Assembly: GCF_021018895.1 (NCBI RefSeq) | Contig: NC_079371.1 | Span: 10,586,001 to 10,650,000, forward strand | From: Seriola aureovittata | Taxonomy: Eukaryota > Chordata > Actinopteri > Carangiformes > Carangidae | DNA: 64,000 nucleotides | Direction: 5' to 3' | Part shown: positions 36,720 through 48,818 of the stretch, piece after piece | How positions within the stretch are numbered: position 1 is the stretch's first letter | How the letters are laid out: every line of letters starts with the position of its first letter | Program-made: the position numbers and the translations under genes | Notes under the pieces: generated by a model | The model's database searches: none | The model's input: only the letters and a program-made list of their open reading frames with translations | What the model was told of the DNA's origin: nothing

Positions 36720-37110
36720 AATTTACTCCTCTGACTAAGAATTCTCCTAACCTAACCGCAGCTGACCGTCGCTAATTACCTTAGTTATTTTAATGTGTAC
36801 TGTAATTACAACAGAGCATTTGTCTTTGTAATGTAGAATTAAATACTTTACAACTAATTATCACTGCAAGGAGATACACTAGGCTGGATAATGTAAGTGG
36901 AATGTGAGCAGCGTTAAGAAGCAACATCTCAGCACTAGCTGTCTGCAGTGCGATTCAATTGTCTCACGAGACACAGCGCTGCATCTGTCTCACTCTGACT
37001 CATAGATCAGCTCCAACACACATACTACATTAAATAAGATGATGTAGTATGAAACATGTAAAATCTTAGAGAAAGGTGTGGAAAAGAGATTGCAAGTCGG
37101 CTGACATCTT
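36720..37110. promoter_or_regulatory. Weak candidate conserved noncoding segment
   Basis: Dense in TAATTA/AATTAC cores (36774, 36804, 36857), with CTGTCTGCAGTGCGATTCAA and the CATACTACAT-11 nt-ATGTAGTATG hairpin at 37021-37051. No frame or repeat identity. Sequence-style inference only. Confidence 0.2.
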
Positions 37111-39117
37111 GTCATAAATTCTATAACATGACTGAATACGTCCATTTTGAGCATTTAGTGTTTAGATGCACTATTTTGTCTCTCTGTGTGCATGACCCAC
37201 TCTCCGACAAAATAACCACCACACATGTTGGAGGGACTTTAATTGCTACATGGATGTTGTTCACAGGTAACAGTTATTTGAGATGGTCAACAGCAACAGC
37301 ATCAGTCGTTTAATCCATTTCCCCTAAACAACATATGTTTACGTTCAAGTAAGTCTTCCTGCAGCTCTAATAATCATGATAAAGGTTGTATAATGACATA
37401 TCCATGTGACTAACAGATCCCCTCCCTCTTTTAACCTCATACGGCCCTCTGGCCCGCGCACGGGCCCATTAGGAGGTTGTGAACGTGTTCTGACTGAGTA
37501 AACACTTAAGCTTTCAATATATAGGCTGGCTGTACTTCATTTTACACTAACCATAAGCACATACATATGATTTATTAATATCTACCAGCATTGTGTATCA
37601 GCGGAGTGTGGTGACTGCCTACCGTTTAGAAGTGTACTCCGATTCTTTCTCCATTCCTCCATTATTTATATTCCTTTACCCCGTACGGGTCCACAGATCA
37701 CAAAAATAAAAATGATTTCTTCTAAAAGTATTCCAGGTTATGAATATCATCATGAGAAGTCCAAAGCAGACGACCGAGCACTTCTCCTCTCTCTCTTTCT
37801 CTCTCAGTCGACCCCATCTGCGACTGTGTGAGTGGGTCTGCTATTGTTTGTTAGCTTTCTGGCTACAAAATGGAGGCCTCCCCGTAAAGATCAGATCAGA
37901 GCTGTGGTCGAGAAGTCAAAATAATCTCCTTTCCTAACCACTTTTCCATGACCTTGATGGAGAACATCATGAGGTATGTGACGGAGAATCATAAGGGCTT
38001 TTGTGGTGCGGAGAGAATCCAACTCACTTTTTTTTCGTTCTTTTTTTTTTTAAACTAACTTTATTTGTAACACATGGAGGATAAATACTCCTTTCCTAAC
38101 CAAAAAAACTAAGCAAACAGGATTGAAATTTTGAAATAAGACGACATGAAAGCAATATACAAATAGAGAAGGCTTAGCCAGTTTTGACATTTCTATGCAA
38201 TTATTAACTAGAGAAATTAATTTTTTGTGATTTTCACAATTAGATGGGATTTATTGAAATTACATTTATGTATAGGCTATAGTATTTTGTTATGATGATA
38301 ATATTGTTAACTAGAAATTCAATAATATCACCTTGCCACCACCTTCTGCTGTGTGATAATGGTTAACTCTCTCCACGTGCTCATTAGCTGCGAACAGATA
38401 CCTTCAATTCGCCGTTCACCATAAAAATACATGTTCATACACTACACGTTCATGTTTGAAGTGTGCTGTTAAGTTTGGTCTGATAAAAACACTTGGTTAA
38501 GGTTAGGGAAAAAAATGTAGATTTTTGTCACAGCTCATCCTACCATGCTTCATATCATCCTTGACTTTGGGCTACAGCTGCCCTCCAGGGTGCTCTACTA
38601 CCACATATGGTAGTTTATATAATCCAACTGAATAATACACTATACAGCATGTATGGAACAACCCCCAATATTTGATTCATCTTCATATGCCATCAAAGCC
38701 CCACCATGGGGTTATCTTTTTTTTTTTTCCTCTGCAAGTACTAGCAACAGAAAGGCATTGAACCAGACTACAATGTCACTGATGAACAAAGCTGCTACAC
38801 CATTATGTCTCCTTCGCACTCCCTCACCCCTTCCCTGAGCGTATGTGTCTTCACTCTGGGCATCAGCTTTGAAAATTAGCACAGACGCTGAACTCGCTGT
38901 GCGGCTGATCCCTGCTGCTGTGCCATGTCACTGATACATGAATGTAAAAATATTAGTGTAGACACCCAACACTTTGAGATACTGTGGAGTTTTTCCTTCA
39001 TAGACATTTTGGGTGTTCAGCTATAGCTTCTAAAAGAGGGAGGGAGGGAGGCATGTCACCTCACAACATTGTCTTCTACAAATTATGTTCATATTCAACT
39101 AATTAGCACTTGTAAAT
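37111..39117. other. Non-coding, with a GC-rich hairpin
   Basis: Contains the GGCCCG-CGCA-CGGGCC hairpin at 37451-37466, a CT-rich patch near 37790-37806, a poly-T at 38029-38052 and a GGTTAAGGTTAGGG word at 38492-38505 typical of dispersed fish repeats. No gene supported. Confidence 0.48.
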
Positions 39118-39293
39118 GTTTTTTTTCTGGCTTTTTATGCCTTTATTATAGCTGCAGTGAGAGAGAGACAGAAAAGTTGGAGAGAGAGAGAGAGAGGATG
39201 ACATGCAGCAAGGGGCCGTGAGTCAGACTTGAACCCAGGCTGCTGCGGTTAGGACTAAGCCTTAATGGTACAAGCCCTATAGGTCAGCCACTG
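39118..39293 (-). mobile_element. tRNA-derived SINE, copy 3
   Basis: Inverted copy of the SINE at 9.03 kb. AGACTTGAACC (39225-39235) is the reverse of the B box; ATGACATGCAGC (39198-39209) and GGTTAGGACTAAGCC (39247-39261) reverse to GCTGCATGTCAT and GGCTTAGTCCTAACC, both shared with copy 1. A purine tract at 39170-39196, including (GA)n, corresponds to the CT tract. The tail reads CTTTTTATGCCTTTATTATA on this strand. Confidence 0.87.
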
Positions 39294-42200
39294 ATGAACC
39301 CAAGCACTTGTTAATATGTATTAGAATAAATTTCAACCCATCTGGATTATGTTCACTGGCTACATTTTGTTCCAAAGCAGGAAACAGTTGACTTTATAGC
39401 ACAATGATAAAAAACGTAAAGAGATGGTTGGTGGGCAGTTGGGTTTATATCAGAGAACAGGTTTTACATCCAGTCTTATGCTTCTATTTAAGACCTGGGC
39501 TTTCCCTCTAATCTTAGTTAAGATACATGTTTCCTCATTATGTTAATAAAAAGTCCAGCACTAAATTTTTTTCTTGAAACAAATATTTGCTATTGAAAAT
39601 TAGTTTTACTGGCACCGTTGGTGTCCATGCAGGTTTCCCTTTGTGCTGCTGCAAGCCTCAGCCTTTTGCAACCTTTGCATCCGCAATACAATGCAGAAAC
39701 ACTACATCTGTTCTTTTGTTCTCTTTGTGTTATGGGCTACTATGCTGCTTTCATTATTTCATACGAAACAAAACAGTCATGGATGTTGTTATAATGCAGA
39801 AGAAAAATACTACGAAAAGGCAACATAGTGACAACATAATTTTTTCACCTTGATAGCTGATTGCAGCAGCACATGTGCAGCTGTTTACGACACCAGTGTT
39901 CACTTCTGAATCAAATCATAACAGATGTTTGCGTTTGCATTTTTTATTCAGATTAAAACTACTGCACAAATAATATACTGTGATATATGGTTACATGAAG
40001 AATAACATCAACAAAAAACAGTTCTTTTATGTTGTGTGTAGCATATCTCAAAGGATGCAACAATCTATCAACACTGTTTTTTGCATTTATTAGTACTTAT
40101 AATTTGATTGAGACGTTTGTGTGATAATACACTTTAAATAAATCTTTACTTGACCTTACTTGATATGTTATGCCTTTGTTTGCAGAATAATTTTAGACTA
40201 AATTAATGTGAAAGATTTTTAAGTGCAGAATATTTCATGAAATACAGAATGGTATGTGTAATCATTTGGAAGCCATTTTCTGCCACACAAAGTAAATTAA
40301 TAAAAAATTATTATATAATTTTTATTCTCATAATTCTCATGGCTTACTACTAAAATCTTTAGTAATGAAATAAATTCAGATGTGCCAGAAATGAGTCAAA
40401 GAAAATACTCAGAGGCTACTAGACTCAGACTTATATATTGTAGCCTACAATATATAACCTATAGAAAGTCTCCATAAGATTTTCTTTGCCTCCAACATCC
40501 CAGTCAACAGATGGTTTACAATGATCCTTTGTCCGTGTCCACCAAGAAGATTCTGAAGTAAAAGGACAAGGAGAGTTTCATTGGAAAAAAAATGGTTCAG
40601 TTTAATTGCTCATGCGTCTGCCAATAAGAACACCCAGAAGTGACTTTGAAGTGGCAGCAAACGTAACGCTTCTCAGTAGCTTTTGTAGCATATGAGCTTG
40701 TTGCATTGCCACTGCAGATCCCCTTTGCATCTATTTTTGATGCTGGTGCCGAAGTGGGACATCAAGGCTAATTTGAGTGAGTGCCACTGTTAGTCAGACT
40801 ATCAACATCAGCATGAAAGCTGCATGGCTGTTAAAAATATAAATATAAACTGCAGGGGGATTAATCATTAAGATGTAAAAAGAAAATTAGCTGCCCATCA
40901 TCTTGAATGATTTGGAAGGTTGATTGCTCTGCCTGTCAACCTTCTCGATGAGATCTTGCTGTTTGGGATGTCTCCCCCTTTTCCCAAGCTCAGAATACAT
41001 AAAAAGTGTCGCCTTTGCAAAGGATATACTACATGCACAACTAAAAACAGTCCATACAGAGCCGTGCATTGCATGATGAACATGGCACAAGATAAACAGC
41101 AACTCACTTACCAACTGTCTGGGAGACTCACAGCTGGTAAACTGTGCGTATGACTCAGTGAAGAGCTTTATATCACTTCAAAAAAGTGACACCTTCATCC
41201 TCCCCCTCCTCCTCCTCCTCCTCCTCCGTAAAATGATTAATTCTATCCTTAAAAGGCAAATCCTGAATTGTGTTTGTGACATGGATACAAACTAAGACCC
41301 AAAAGTGTTGAGAAAAAATGACTCAACTTACATATTGCACACTATCTGCTGTGTACACTCTACCTTTTCACTCTTTAACTTTACAGAAATTATAATTACA
41401 ATGTAAAAAGGCCTTGACTGGACAGTATTTTAATATAAATGATCTGTGAACATTTACGATTGTTAAGGTGGATGTGAAATAGTAGTGATTGTCAAACTAT
41501 ACATCTTGTAATGAAAGAGAGGTGGTGTTGGTGTTTGTCTGTCATTAAATCATTCAAACTGAGTTCAAGAGGACTTGAATGACAGAATCAAACACATTAA
41601 CCGGCTAAATATCCCCAGGAAATATGAGCATATCGGACAATGGGACGTTAAGTAAGTACAGGGTGGTGGATGGGTGAGTAATCTGACATTTATGTTTCAT
41701 GTCCCATCACAGGCCTGCAATCAACTTTTTCTGTAGCACAAGTTTCTTGTGTTTACCTTAAAATGCCCTGCACAGACACTGTAGAAAATGAGAACTTAAA
41801 AAATGTCAGCACTGAATGTAAAAAAAAATAAATAAATTGAACGTCATCTGAGGTGTAGCAGAATCATCCAATATTGACATCTTTGTTCTCAGATAAGGTG
41901 GAGCAAACCCAATATCAGCCCTGTGACCTGTATGGTAGTTTAAGTTGGAGTTGGACTTGCAAATTCTTGGTAAAGTGATGAGTCTTCAGAAGATAGTGAG
42001 AGTACAAATCAACAGCACGTGACATGAATTATACTGCGGGATATGTTTGAGTATTTTGATGTTCTTGCAGTGACTCATTGGTTGTCATTGGAATTCACTG
42101 GAGATTTGAGCATTGGCACTTTCAAAATGTGCATTTTCAAAAAAGTCGTCGCTCTCAAGAACTGAAACTCAAATTGGTCCTCAAAAATAAAGTACAACAG

Positions 42201-42747
42201 CACATGCACACACTGCCTCTTGATTTTGTCACTTAGAAGGACACTGAATACTTTCATTCCCGACTATGTCTATCCTACCAACCCTAACTTTAACCCAGTT
42301 ATAACCTTGACAACCTTAATGATTATTGTAGACTAATTGTAGATTAGATGCTAATAATAATAGTAGATTATTGTAGTCACCCCAAATGACAGGAGAGTCC
42401 TCGAAATGTGACCAGATTTGTTCCCAGAGTGGGATCAATACAAATGTAAACATAAATACATTGACGCACAAACACAAAATCAATGTTGTCATTTGTTTAT
42501 GCTGAATGTTTTAACATTGTGAGAAATTATTTGCTTTGCTTCAACCGTGTGTTGAATAATACAAATGTGTGAGTGCTCAGTGAGGCAGTGTTCAGTCCTC
42601 AGCCTGAAGGTCACGTCCCTCTTTCAAATGAGGGCCAGAGGGCACAGACTCTTGGACAGCAGGACGCATCCAAAGGGAGTTTCCACACATAATGGGCTCT
42701 AACACCCGTTGCAGAGAGAACAGGGGGTGTTTACTTTGTTGACTGAC
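39294..42747. other. Non-coding AT-rich DNA, nothing recognised
   Basis: Includes the palindrome at 40431-40457, a (CTC)n run at 41206-41227 and short frames up to 88 codons without motifs. No repeat family recognised. Confidence 0.48.
41206..41227. repeat. (CTC)n microsatellite
   Basis: About seven CTC/CCT units. Confidence 0.9.
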
Positions 42748-42849
42748 CTTGCACCCTCTCACTCCCTGCAGGGTAGACATTGATTGTGTATGATCTGTTC
42801 CAGCATCCAGCACTGAGTTGTCTGAAGCAGGGTCAAACAAACGACACAT
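42592..42849 (-). other. Open frame with splice-like sites, unproven exon
   Basis: The minus strand is open for 85 codons in GC-richer sequence. Within it, CCCTGCTTCAG (acceptor-like) precedes 42821 and GCAAG is followed by GTCAGT (donor-like) after 42748, bounding a 74-nt candidate exon that is open in the same frame. No domain is recognised in the translation. It could be an exon of a gene on the minus strand, a noncoding transcript or chance. Confidence 0.2.
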
Positions 42850-44308
42850 TTAAAAATTTTAATTTTCTTTATTTGTTGTTCAAACATTTGTTTAACAATG
42901 GAAATGTATGTCATTATTGCAAAATATTAACAGTTGTTTGATTGGACATGACTTCCTTATGGAATGGACGGGATATATTTACATTATACAGAAACTAAAC
43001 TGGATTAATTTAATTTTAGAAAAGGAAAAAAGACATTTTGTCTGCACTATTTCATTGATGTGTGTTTGCTTCAAAGTAAAATGATTGATTAAAATAAGAT
43101 GGGATTCCTTACTGCTGCAAATTTGGATTCCATTCATTCACCCTAACCCATTGTTGTTGCAATGTTCAAAATGTGGATGAAGACGCTGTGTACTGACAGT
43201 AATTACAATAAACCTCCTGCTGCTCTTGGATTTGTTGAAAAATATGACATGATATTTGTTGGACTTGATTTATGGTGAAAACAATCCAAACATTTGATAA
43301 GCGTTTAATAGATTTCCTGAATAATGTAGCCCAAAAACTACAGATTGAATACATGCATTTGTATAAAGAATAAAAATGAAACTGCCTCATTCATTCAGTC
43401 TGAGCCTTTGGATTTTGTAAAATGAAAAAACCGTCAGCTCTATTTGAGAAAGCTTTGAAAAGAAAACAGCGAGTTCAGCAGATTTGACAGGGAGGATAAG
43501 GAGCATGATAGATCACCTTGAGAACGCCGAATGCTACTCAGAAATCCATCCATTCAAATACATCAGCCTTTGCATTTAAACATGTGGATGTAAATACGTC
43601 TTCCTGTGCCATGAAAGCAGAGGTAACTAAAACAAATGCACACTGTCTACGCATATATTTACCATGATTCATTGGTCAAACAAGCAGATGTTGGTAAGTC
43701 AATCTAGCTTTTTTCTTCCTAATGGATGAAATTAAGACACTTTTTTTTTTTTTGTCCCATTTGACAATTTTTGACTTCTCTTCCACTTTTTTTTTTCCCA
43801 CACCGTTGCAAAACTCTCACCTGAATTTGATGCTTGTCGATTTTTCTTTTCTTTTCTTTTCTTTTCTTGCTGCTTCAGACTGGGACACGATTGTTTTAGG
43901 AACCAAAAAAAAAAACCTGGTTAGGTCTAAAGCTTTGAGACTCTGATCTACCAGTGTTTTGATTGTTTGGTTGTTTTTTTTTTTCTTCAAGAATTATCAG
44001 CTGTTATGTATAGTAACAATGCAACTTAGCATAGATGTGCTAAAGGTGATGTGTGAAACAATTTTGTACAAAAAGCTATAACACAGGAAAATTCCACATT
44101 TTTTCTTTTTCTTTTAATAACTTCATCATTAGTGAAATGAGGATTAACGCATTGCATCCACTTTCGCTGGCTAACCGATATGGCTAAAGTTAGCTAGCAC
44201 TAGCTACCCTCTCAAACTAAAATATACTGAGAGATGGCCTATTTGTGGACCCTTTTCTATTTTATTTACCACATCCTGCTTGGTGACCAACTTAGTTCCT
44301 TTAAATTA
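42850..44308. other. Non-coding, with (TTTTC)n tract
   Basis: AT-rich with poly-T at 43740-43753, a CTTTT pentanucleotide run at 43845-43869 and poly-A near 43905. The 74-codon plus frame here translates mostly these tracts. No gene or family repeat. Confidence 0.5.
43845..43869. repeat. (CTTTT)n microsatellite
   Basis: Five CTTTT units followed by CTTG. Confidence 0.85.
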
Positions 44309-44705
44309 CCAGTCCCTCCAGAAAGTCACAATGTCGTGATCGCAATAATCAATGCAAATTCAACCAATCCCCATGAACTCCGCGCGACCTTGCATTTTTA
44401 TCCAATCACCGCAACTTTTTAGCATATTTGACCAATCATCATAGTTTCCCGTGAGTTGAACCAATCATACCAGTCCCTGCGCAAACTCTTGATGTATGTC
44501 ACCAAACTCACTTCCTTGTTTTTGGTTTTGATGCACATTGTGAAACTGTAGACATGTGTGACATGAACGTCTCACATTTCCAAACTTAAATTACTGTTAA
44601 AGACCGTGTAAAACATTCCCCGATGTTGTGCATGCAAGCGAGGGTAAATTGTTTTGTACCACGTGCAACATTGTAGTGGAACCATAGGTGTAGTTCTGCC
44701 GGGGC
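44309..44705 (+). mobile_element. hAT-type transposon 5' fragment (CGGBP1-like)
   Basis: Starts with CAGTCCCTCCAGAAAGTCAC and runs through repeated CCAATC words to AAATTACTGTTAAAGACCG. Downstream, the frame beginning at CCCGATGTTGTGCATGC translates to PDVVHASEGKLFC, then TTCNIVVE, ending at a TAG (44687-44689 area). The CxxC pair resembles the N-terminal zinc finger of CGGBP1-like hAT proteins. Just upstream the coding frame is shifted relative to the family (CATTCCCC where CATTTCCCC is expected). The rest of the element is absent, so this is a dead 5' remnant. Family call from memory. Confidence 0.55.
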
Positions 44706-45039
44706 GTCCGGGAATGATGCTCCACTACGTTTTCTCTCCAGGTGAAATAGAATATCTACAGTTCACATAATCCGGTTGATAATTATATACATTTTAATAG
44801 ATTGAAGATCTGATCATCACTAAAGCTTATGTCATGTAGAGAGCTTGTAAAAACAAATTAAATGGTCAAAGTTTTCATGTTGACATTTAAGGTGTATTGA
44901 ATGATTTCCAAACGCCAATCACACAGTAACACCTAAGAGAACATTCCACCTTAAAATTGTCAGGTAGCTGCCGGTGGCCTCTGAGCTGCTCAGTGATGAA
45001 AGGATTTCATAGGCAGAAATCTTTTCCTAATCCTAGCCA
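44706..45039. other. Non-coding, nothing recognised
   Basis: Short spacer. A GC-rich patch CGGGGCGTCCGGGAATG at 44700-44716 borders the hAT fragment. Confidence 0.45.
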
Positions 45040-45220
45040 AGTAGCTTTTCTGTCTAAACCAAACCAAGCCATGACCATTTATTATTGTAACCATGACAAC
45101 CAAGGTCCAGTGCACCTGCTGCCGTAGTGGCACTATTGCAGGAGACATCCCTGTGCGTCGTATCAGAGGGTTGAAAAAAAAAAACGACCTATGTGGTTGT
45201 TCAGGATGGAGGACTTGTTG
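45040..45220 (+). repeat. Dispersed fish repeat (family with 3.6 kb)
   Basis: AGCCAAGTAGCTTTTCTGTC and AAACCAAACCAAGCC are followed by TTTATTATTGTAACCATGAC (45077-45096), GTATCAGAGGG and TGTGGTTGTT (45192-45201). The last three words occur in the same order at 3727-3816. The block is non-coding, and the frames across it are chance. Confidence 0.55.
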
Positions 45221-47594
45221 TGCTGAACACCTGCATGGATCTTTCCCACAGCAGACGCTTTGACTCTGTTCTAACAATAACAGCACAGGTGGTACTAATG
45301 ACATTAATGATGACTCTGCTCTATTTGTGTGTCCCACTGAGCCAGCATGCGCATAAGCAAGGACTTAGAAGCACAGCTAAATGGATTGCATCCATTTTTA
45401 ATGTTAGTAGTTACACCAGTGATTTTCCTGCCATGACATATCAAAATGTCTGCTGTGAAAATGGCCTATTGCCATTAGTACATGCTACTAGGCCACCTTA
45501 TGAGAATCAGGCTGAAGGCATCTGCCTCTCCAGGGTTATTTCTGTTTGGAATATGTACTATAAAGGTTTGCACTTGTGATCATTTCAGATAAAATGTTGA
45601 TGATAAATGATAAAATCCATTAAATGCTAGAGGTTGAGTTACAATACCTGGTCATATATGGCACAGCAACAAAAAGCCCCAAAAGACACAATGTGACACT
45701 ATCAATATGGTTATTCACTGTCTCATACAGACATCTGCAGAAGAGCTTGGGTTATGCAAATTTGTATTGTTATTATTATTATGATTAAATATTATGAAGA
45801 CTAGCCTAAATATAATGACCCATCTTCTAAGTGCAGTAAAATCTTTGTGTTTGTCTCTTTATTTGTATTGTGATCTTTTTATTCCTTACCTCCTTAACTG
45901 TTTTGGACTCAACCCTTTATTCTTTGTCAAATGTGCTATAAACAGGTGCTGTACATGCCCCCATGCACAATTCCAGGTGCACAACCACACACAAAATCTC
46001 ATGATGACACCTCATCAGCCAAGGGCAAACTGCCAAGCTCCACACACTCTGCCTGTCTCAGAGAAAAGCTGTGGATTTGTTGAGGTGCACCGGGGTGGAC
46101 GTCACTATCACACAGCCACCAAAACAGAATAGATGCAGTCTGACATAGCTACACCAGTCTACCCTGTTGGATCCTAATTCAAAACCAGGTAAAGTCTAAA
46201 AACTGTTTGTCAGCTAAACGCAAAAATGCTGTAAACATTGTTTACATCTGATGGAGTGGATACAATCATCCTGCATGGATGTTTTCATCCTTTGACTGTA
46301 AAGGGGGTATTTTATATAACATTTGATTACCTTTCTGTTCCTCCAGGTGGGAGGTTTATTTACAGAAAAATGATGTAGATGTTGGAAAGAAATCTGTTGT
46401 CTTCCTCAGGGCCACTTCAACAGCATGAATATTGGCTGACACAGGAAACTGAGGTGTTTTTACAGGTCACATGCTGACCGCAGGTGGGTGTTTAAAACAA
46501 TCTCTTAAAAGAAAGAAAATGTGTGTTTTATAAAATTGATCAGAAACTAAAGGCTGCAGTTACTAATGTAATGTATCTGATACTGCATTCTAGAGTTAAT
46601 GACACGTGAAATTTGTTCATCCATATGCATTCAGAATGTAGTTTGCATCTCACAGTCTTTTGTGCGTTGCACAAATGCAGTGTTTCAGTGCAGTTGTTAA
46701 AATGTGACTGTAGCCTACACATTTACAGGGTGTGAAAAACAGATTCCTCATTATCAAAATGTTCAGTGTTGGCAGCTTGGTACTGACAATGCAGCTATAG
46801 TCACGCTGTCAACGGGGCAGATACAAGATGAGAGTTGGTAATGATATGAGTCGCTTGTGACTCCCTGCAGAGTAGAAAAAAAAAAAAACCTTCACTCTTT
46901 TACTGAAGTTTACCAAAATGCCCAAATTTGTAAAAGGAAAATTGAAAGTAAATAACTCAATTACTCTCTCTCGGGTTTCCTAACTGTTTTCAGCAGAGTC
47001 CTTAAAACATTTTGTTTGGGTTTGGCAGCGTTATGAGGCTAAAAATGGTCTAAAGACCAGCATTTATTTTCTTGCCTCGTAAAAGCTGAAATACCTCTGT
47101 TGTAAACTTCAAACAGCTGTTAGATGACCATGGTTTGTCCTTTCTAGAGTACAAGACTCAAACCTCGTCCAAACAGAAGCGTGGCCACTGATAATTTTGT
47201 ATTGTTTTATGCACAACCACCTGTCCAATGGCTGGTAAAGTTTAACTGGTGCATCACTTGAGAAATTTCACAACTCCCAGGTGTCTGCGCGTGCATGTGT
47301 GCATTTATATAAACAAGACAGCATTACTTACCACCCAGAAAGATTTCTTACTTACAGATCCATATATATATAACTTTTTTAGACAATTATTGCTCTTATC
47401 CTGCTGGTTATGCAATTTTTGGAAATTCTGTCAAAATAATTTTCTTGATGTAAAAAAAAAAAGATAAATCCTGTAGTTGTAGGTCTATAATACCACCCCA
47501 ACCCCAGGTATTGTATCAATTCCTCCCCCTAAAGAGCATTCTAAACTTCATGTTGTACATAAAAGACATGAGCCTTTTTAGAAATTCTTGTTAA
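45221..47594. other. Non-coding AT-rich DNA, nothing recognised
   Basis: Frames of 128 codons (45193-45579) and 112 codons (45794-46132) on the plus strand have no recognisable domain. The first begins in a repeat. No RNA or promoter supported. Confidence 0.48.
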
Positions 47595-48010
47595 GGTTCA
47601 TTGATAGGGCCTCTGTTAGGCACAGCAGTGCTTTGAGCAAAATGCTAATTCCAGAATACTAACTGGCTCACGATGACATGCTGACAGAAGCAGGTATATG
47701 TTTACTCTAGTCACCATATGTTAGCATGTATACATGCTAATTGTCCCTAATTAGCACTAATCACAAAGTGCAGCTGTCTGATGAGAATGACATTAGTTTT
47801 ACAGGTTATAAATGAAAGTATGAAATTTTGATGTGGTGATGGTGCTATATGACAAATCATTTTAGTTTAATATTAATGTACAAATAATACATAACAATCC
47901 AGCCAGTAGTTATAGAGATATTTCAGTGTAGGAGGTCTAACAGACAAACCGTCATTGTCATCCATACAACTATGCCACTAGTATGGCTTAAAAATAAATG
48001 GACAGCACTT
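47595..48010 (+). repeat. Dispersed fish repeat ('GCTAATTAGCACTAA' family)
   Basis: Ordered words ATGTTAGCATGTATACATGC, CCTAATTAGCACTAATCACA, AAAGTGCAGCTGTCTGATGA, TTGATGTGGTGATGGTGCTA, CCAGCCAGTAGTTATAGAGA and CATCCATACAACTATGCCAC match a teleost repeat I know well, which often ends in GCTAGCATGGCTAAAAA. It is non-coding here. A perfect 20-bp palindrome (47721-47740) lies inside. Confidence 0.7.
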
Positions 48011-48786
48011 TACAATACAGCAACTGCACAGTACCAGTATACTGTATGCTGAGTGATAATATAGTAAGGACCAAAAGTTTGAATTACAGGTTTCAGAATG
48101 ACCTTACCTCTCGTGCGTAAAGGTAAAAGGTGAATTAAAAATTAGGTACAAAGCATTGATCCATCACAAATAACATGATTTGTGATAATGGACGTCCTAC
48201 TAGAAACACCAATAAAATGTTACACGGAACAGGTAATTCAAACAACTAATTACTTTAGATTTAACACCATCTAATCGATATCAATATGTATCACTTCACA
48301 TATTATTTGTAAAGTTTCTATGTTAAAGAAATCAAAGTAAACCAAGTAATCTCATTATACTGTGTATAAGAGTTGAAACTTGGCCATAAAATGAATCAAT
48401 CATTCATCTTACCCATTGAATAAATGTTAATTCATTTATTGACACACTGTCAGAGCTGTCACATACCGTACACTTAATATTATGTTGAATCATATAATTT
48501 AATATAGAACAGGACAGACATAGCAGTGACCAGAATACCACGAGCACTGGGGCAAATATTTGGTGAATTTGTAAAACAAAACAAATAAAAACTAAAAACT
48601 AAAAAAAATTTGACATCCTGTAGAAATGGAATTCTATGTGATGGATGGTACTAACAACCACTTACCATCCTACTAACCAGCACCATAGTTGCAATAAAAA
48701 TTACTGTAATCAGGGATCTAATCGATGTACAGAGAGTCCAGTAACTTGTTAACTACGTCAGTGCAGAGACATAATATTATCTTCCC
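48011..48786. other. Non-coding AT-rich DNA, nothing recognised
   Basis: Very AT-rich, short frames only. Confidence 0.5.
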
Positions 48787-48818
48787 CTCCTCCTCCTCCT
48801 CCTCCTCCTCCTCCTCCC
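48787..48818. repeat. (CTC)n microsatellite
   Basis: About ten CTC/CCT units. On the minus strand it gives a poly-Glu stretch inside a 110-codon chance frame (48718-49050). Confidence 0.95.

Noticed and set aside
45193..45579. 128-codon plus-strand frame
   Set aside because: Begins within a dispersed repeat and shows no domain.
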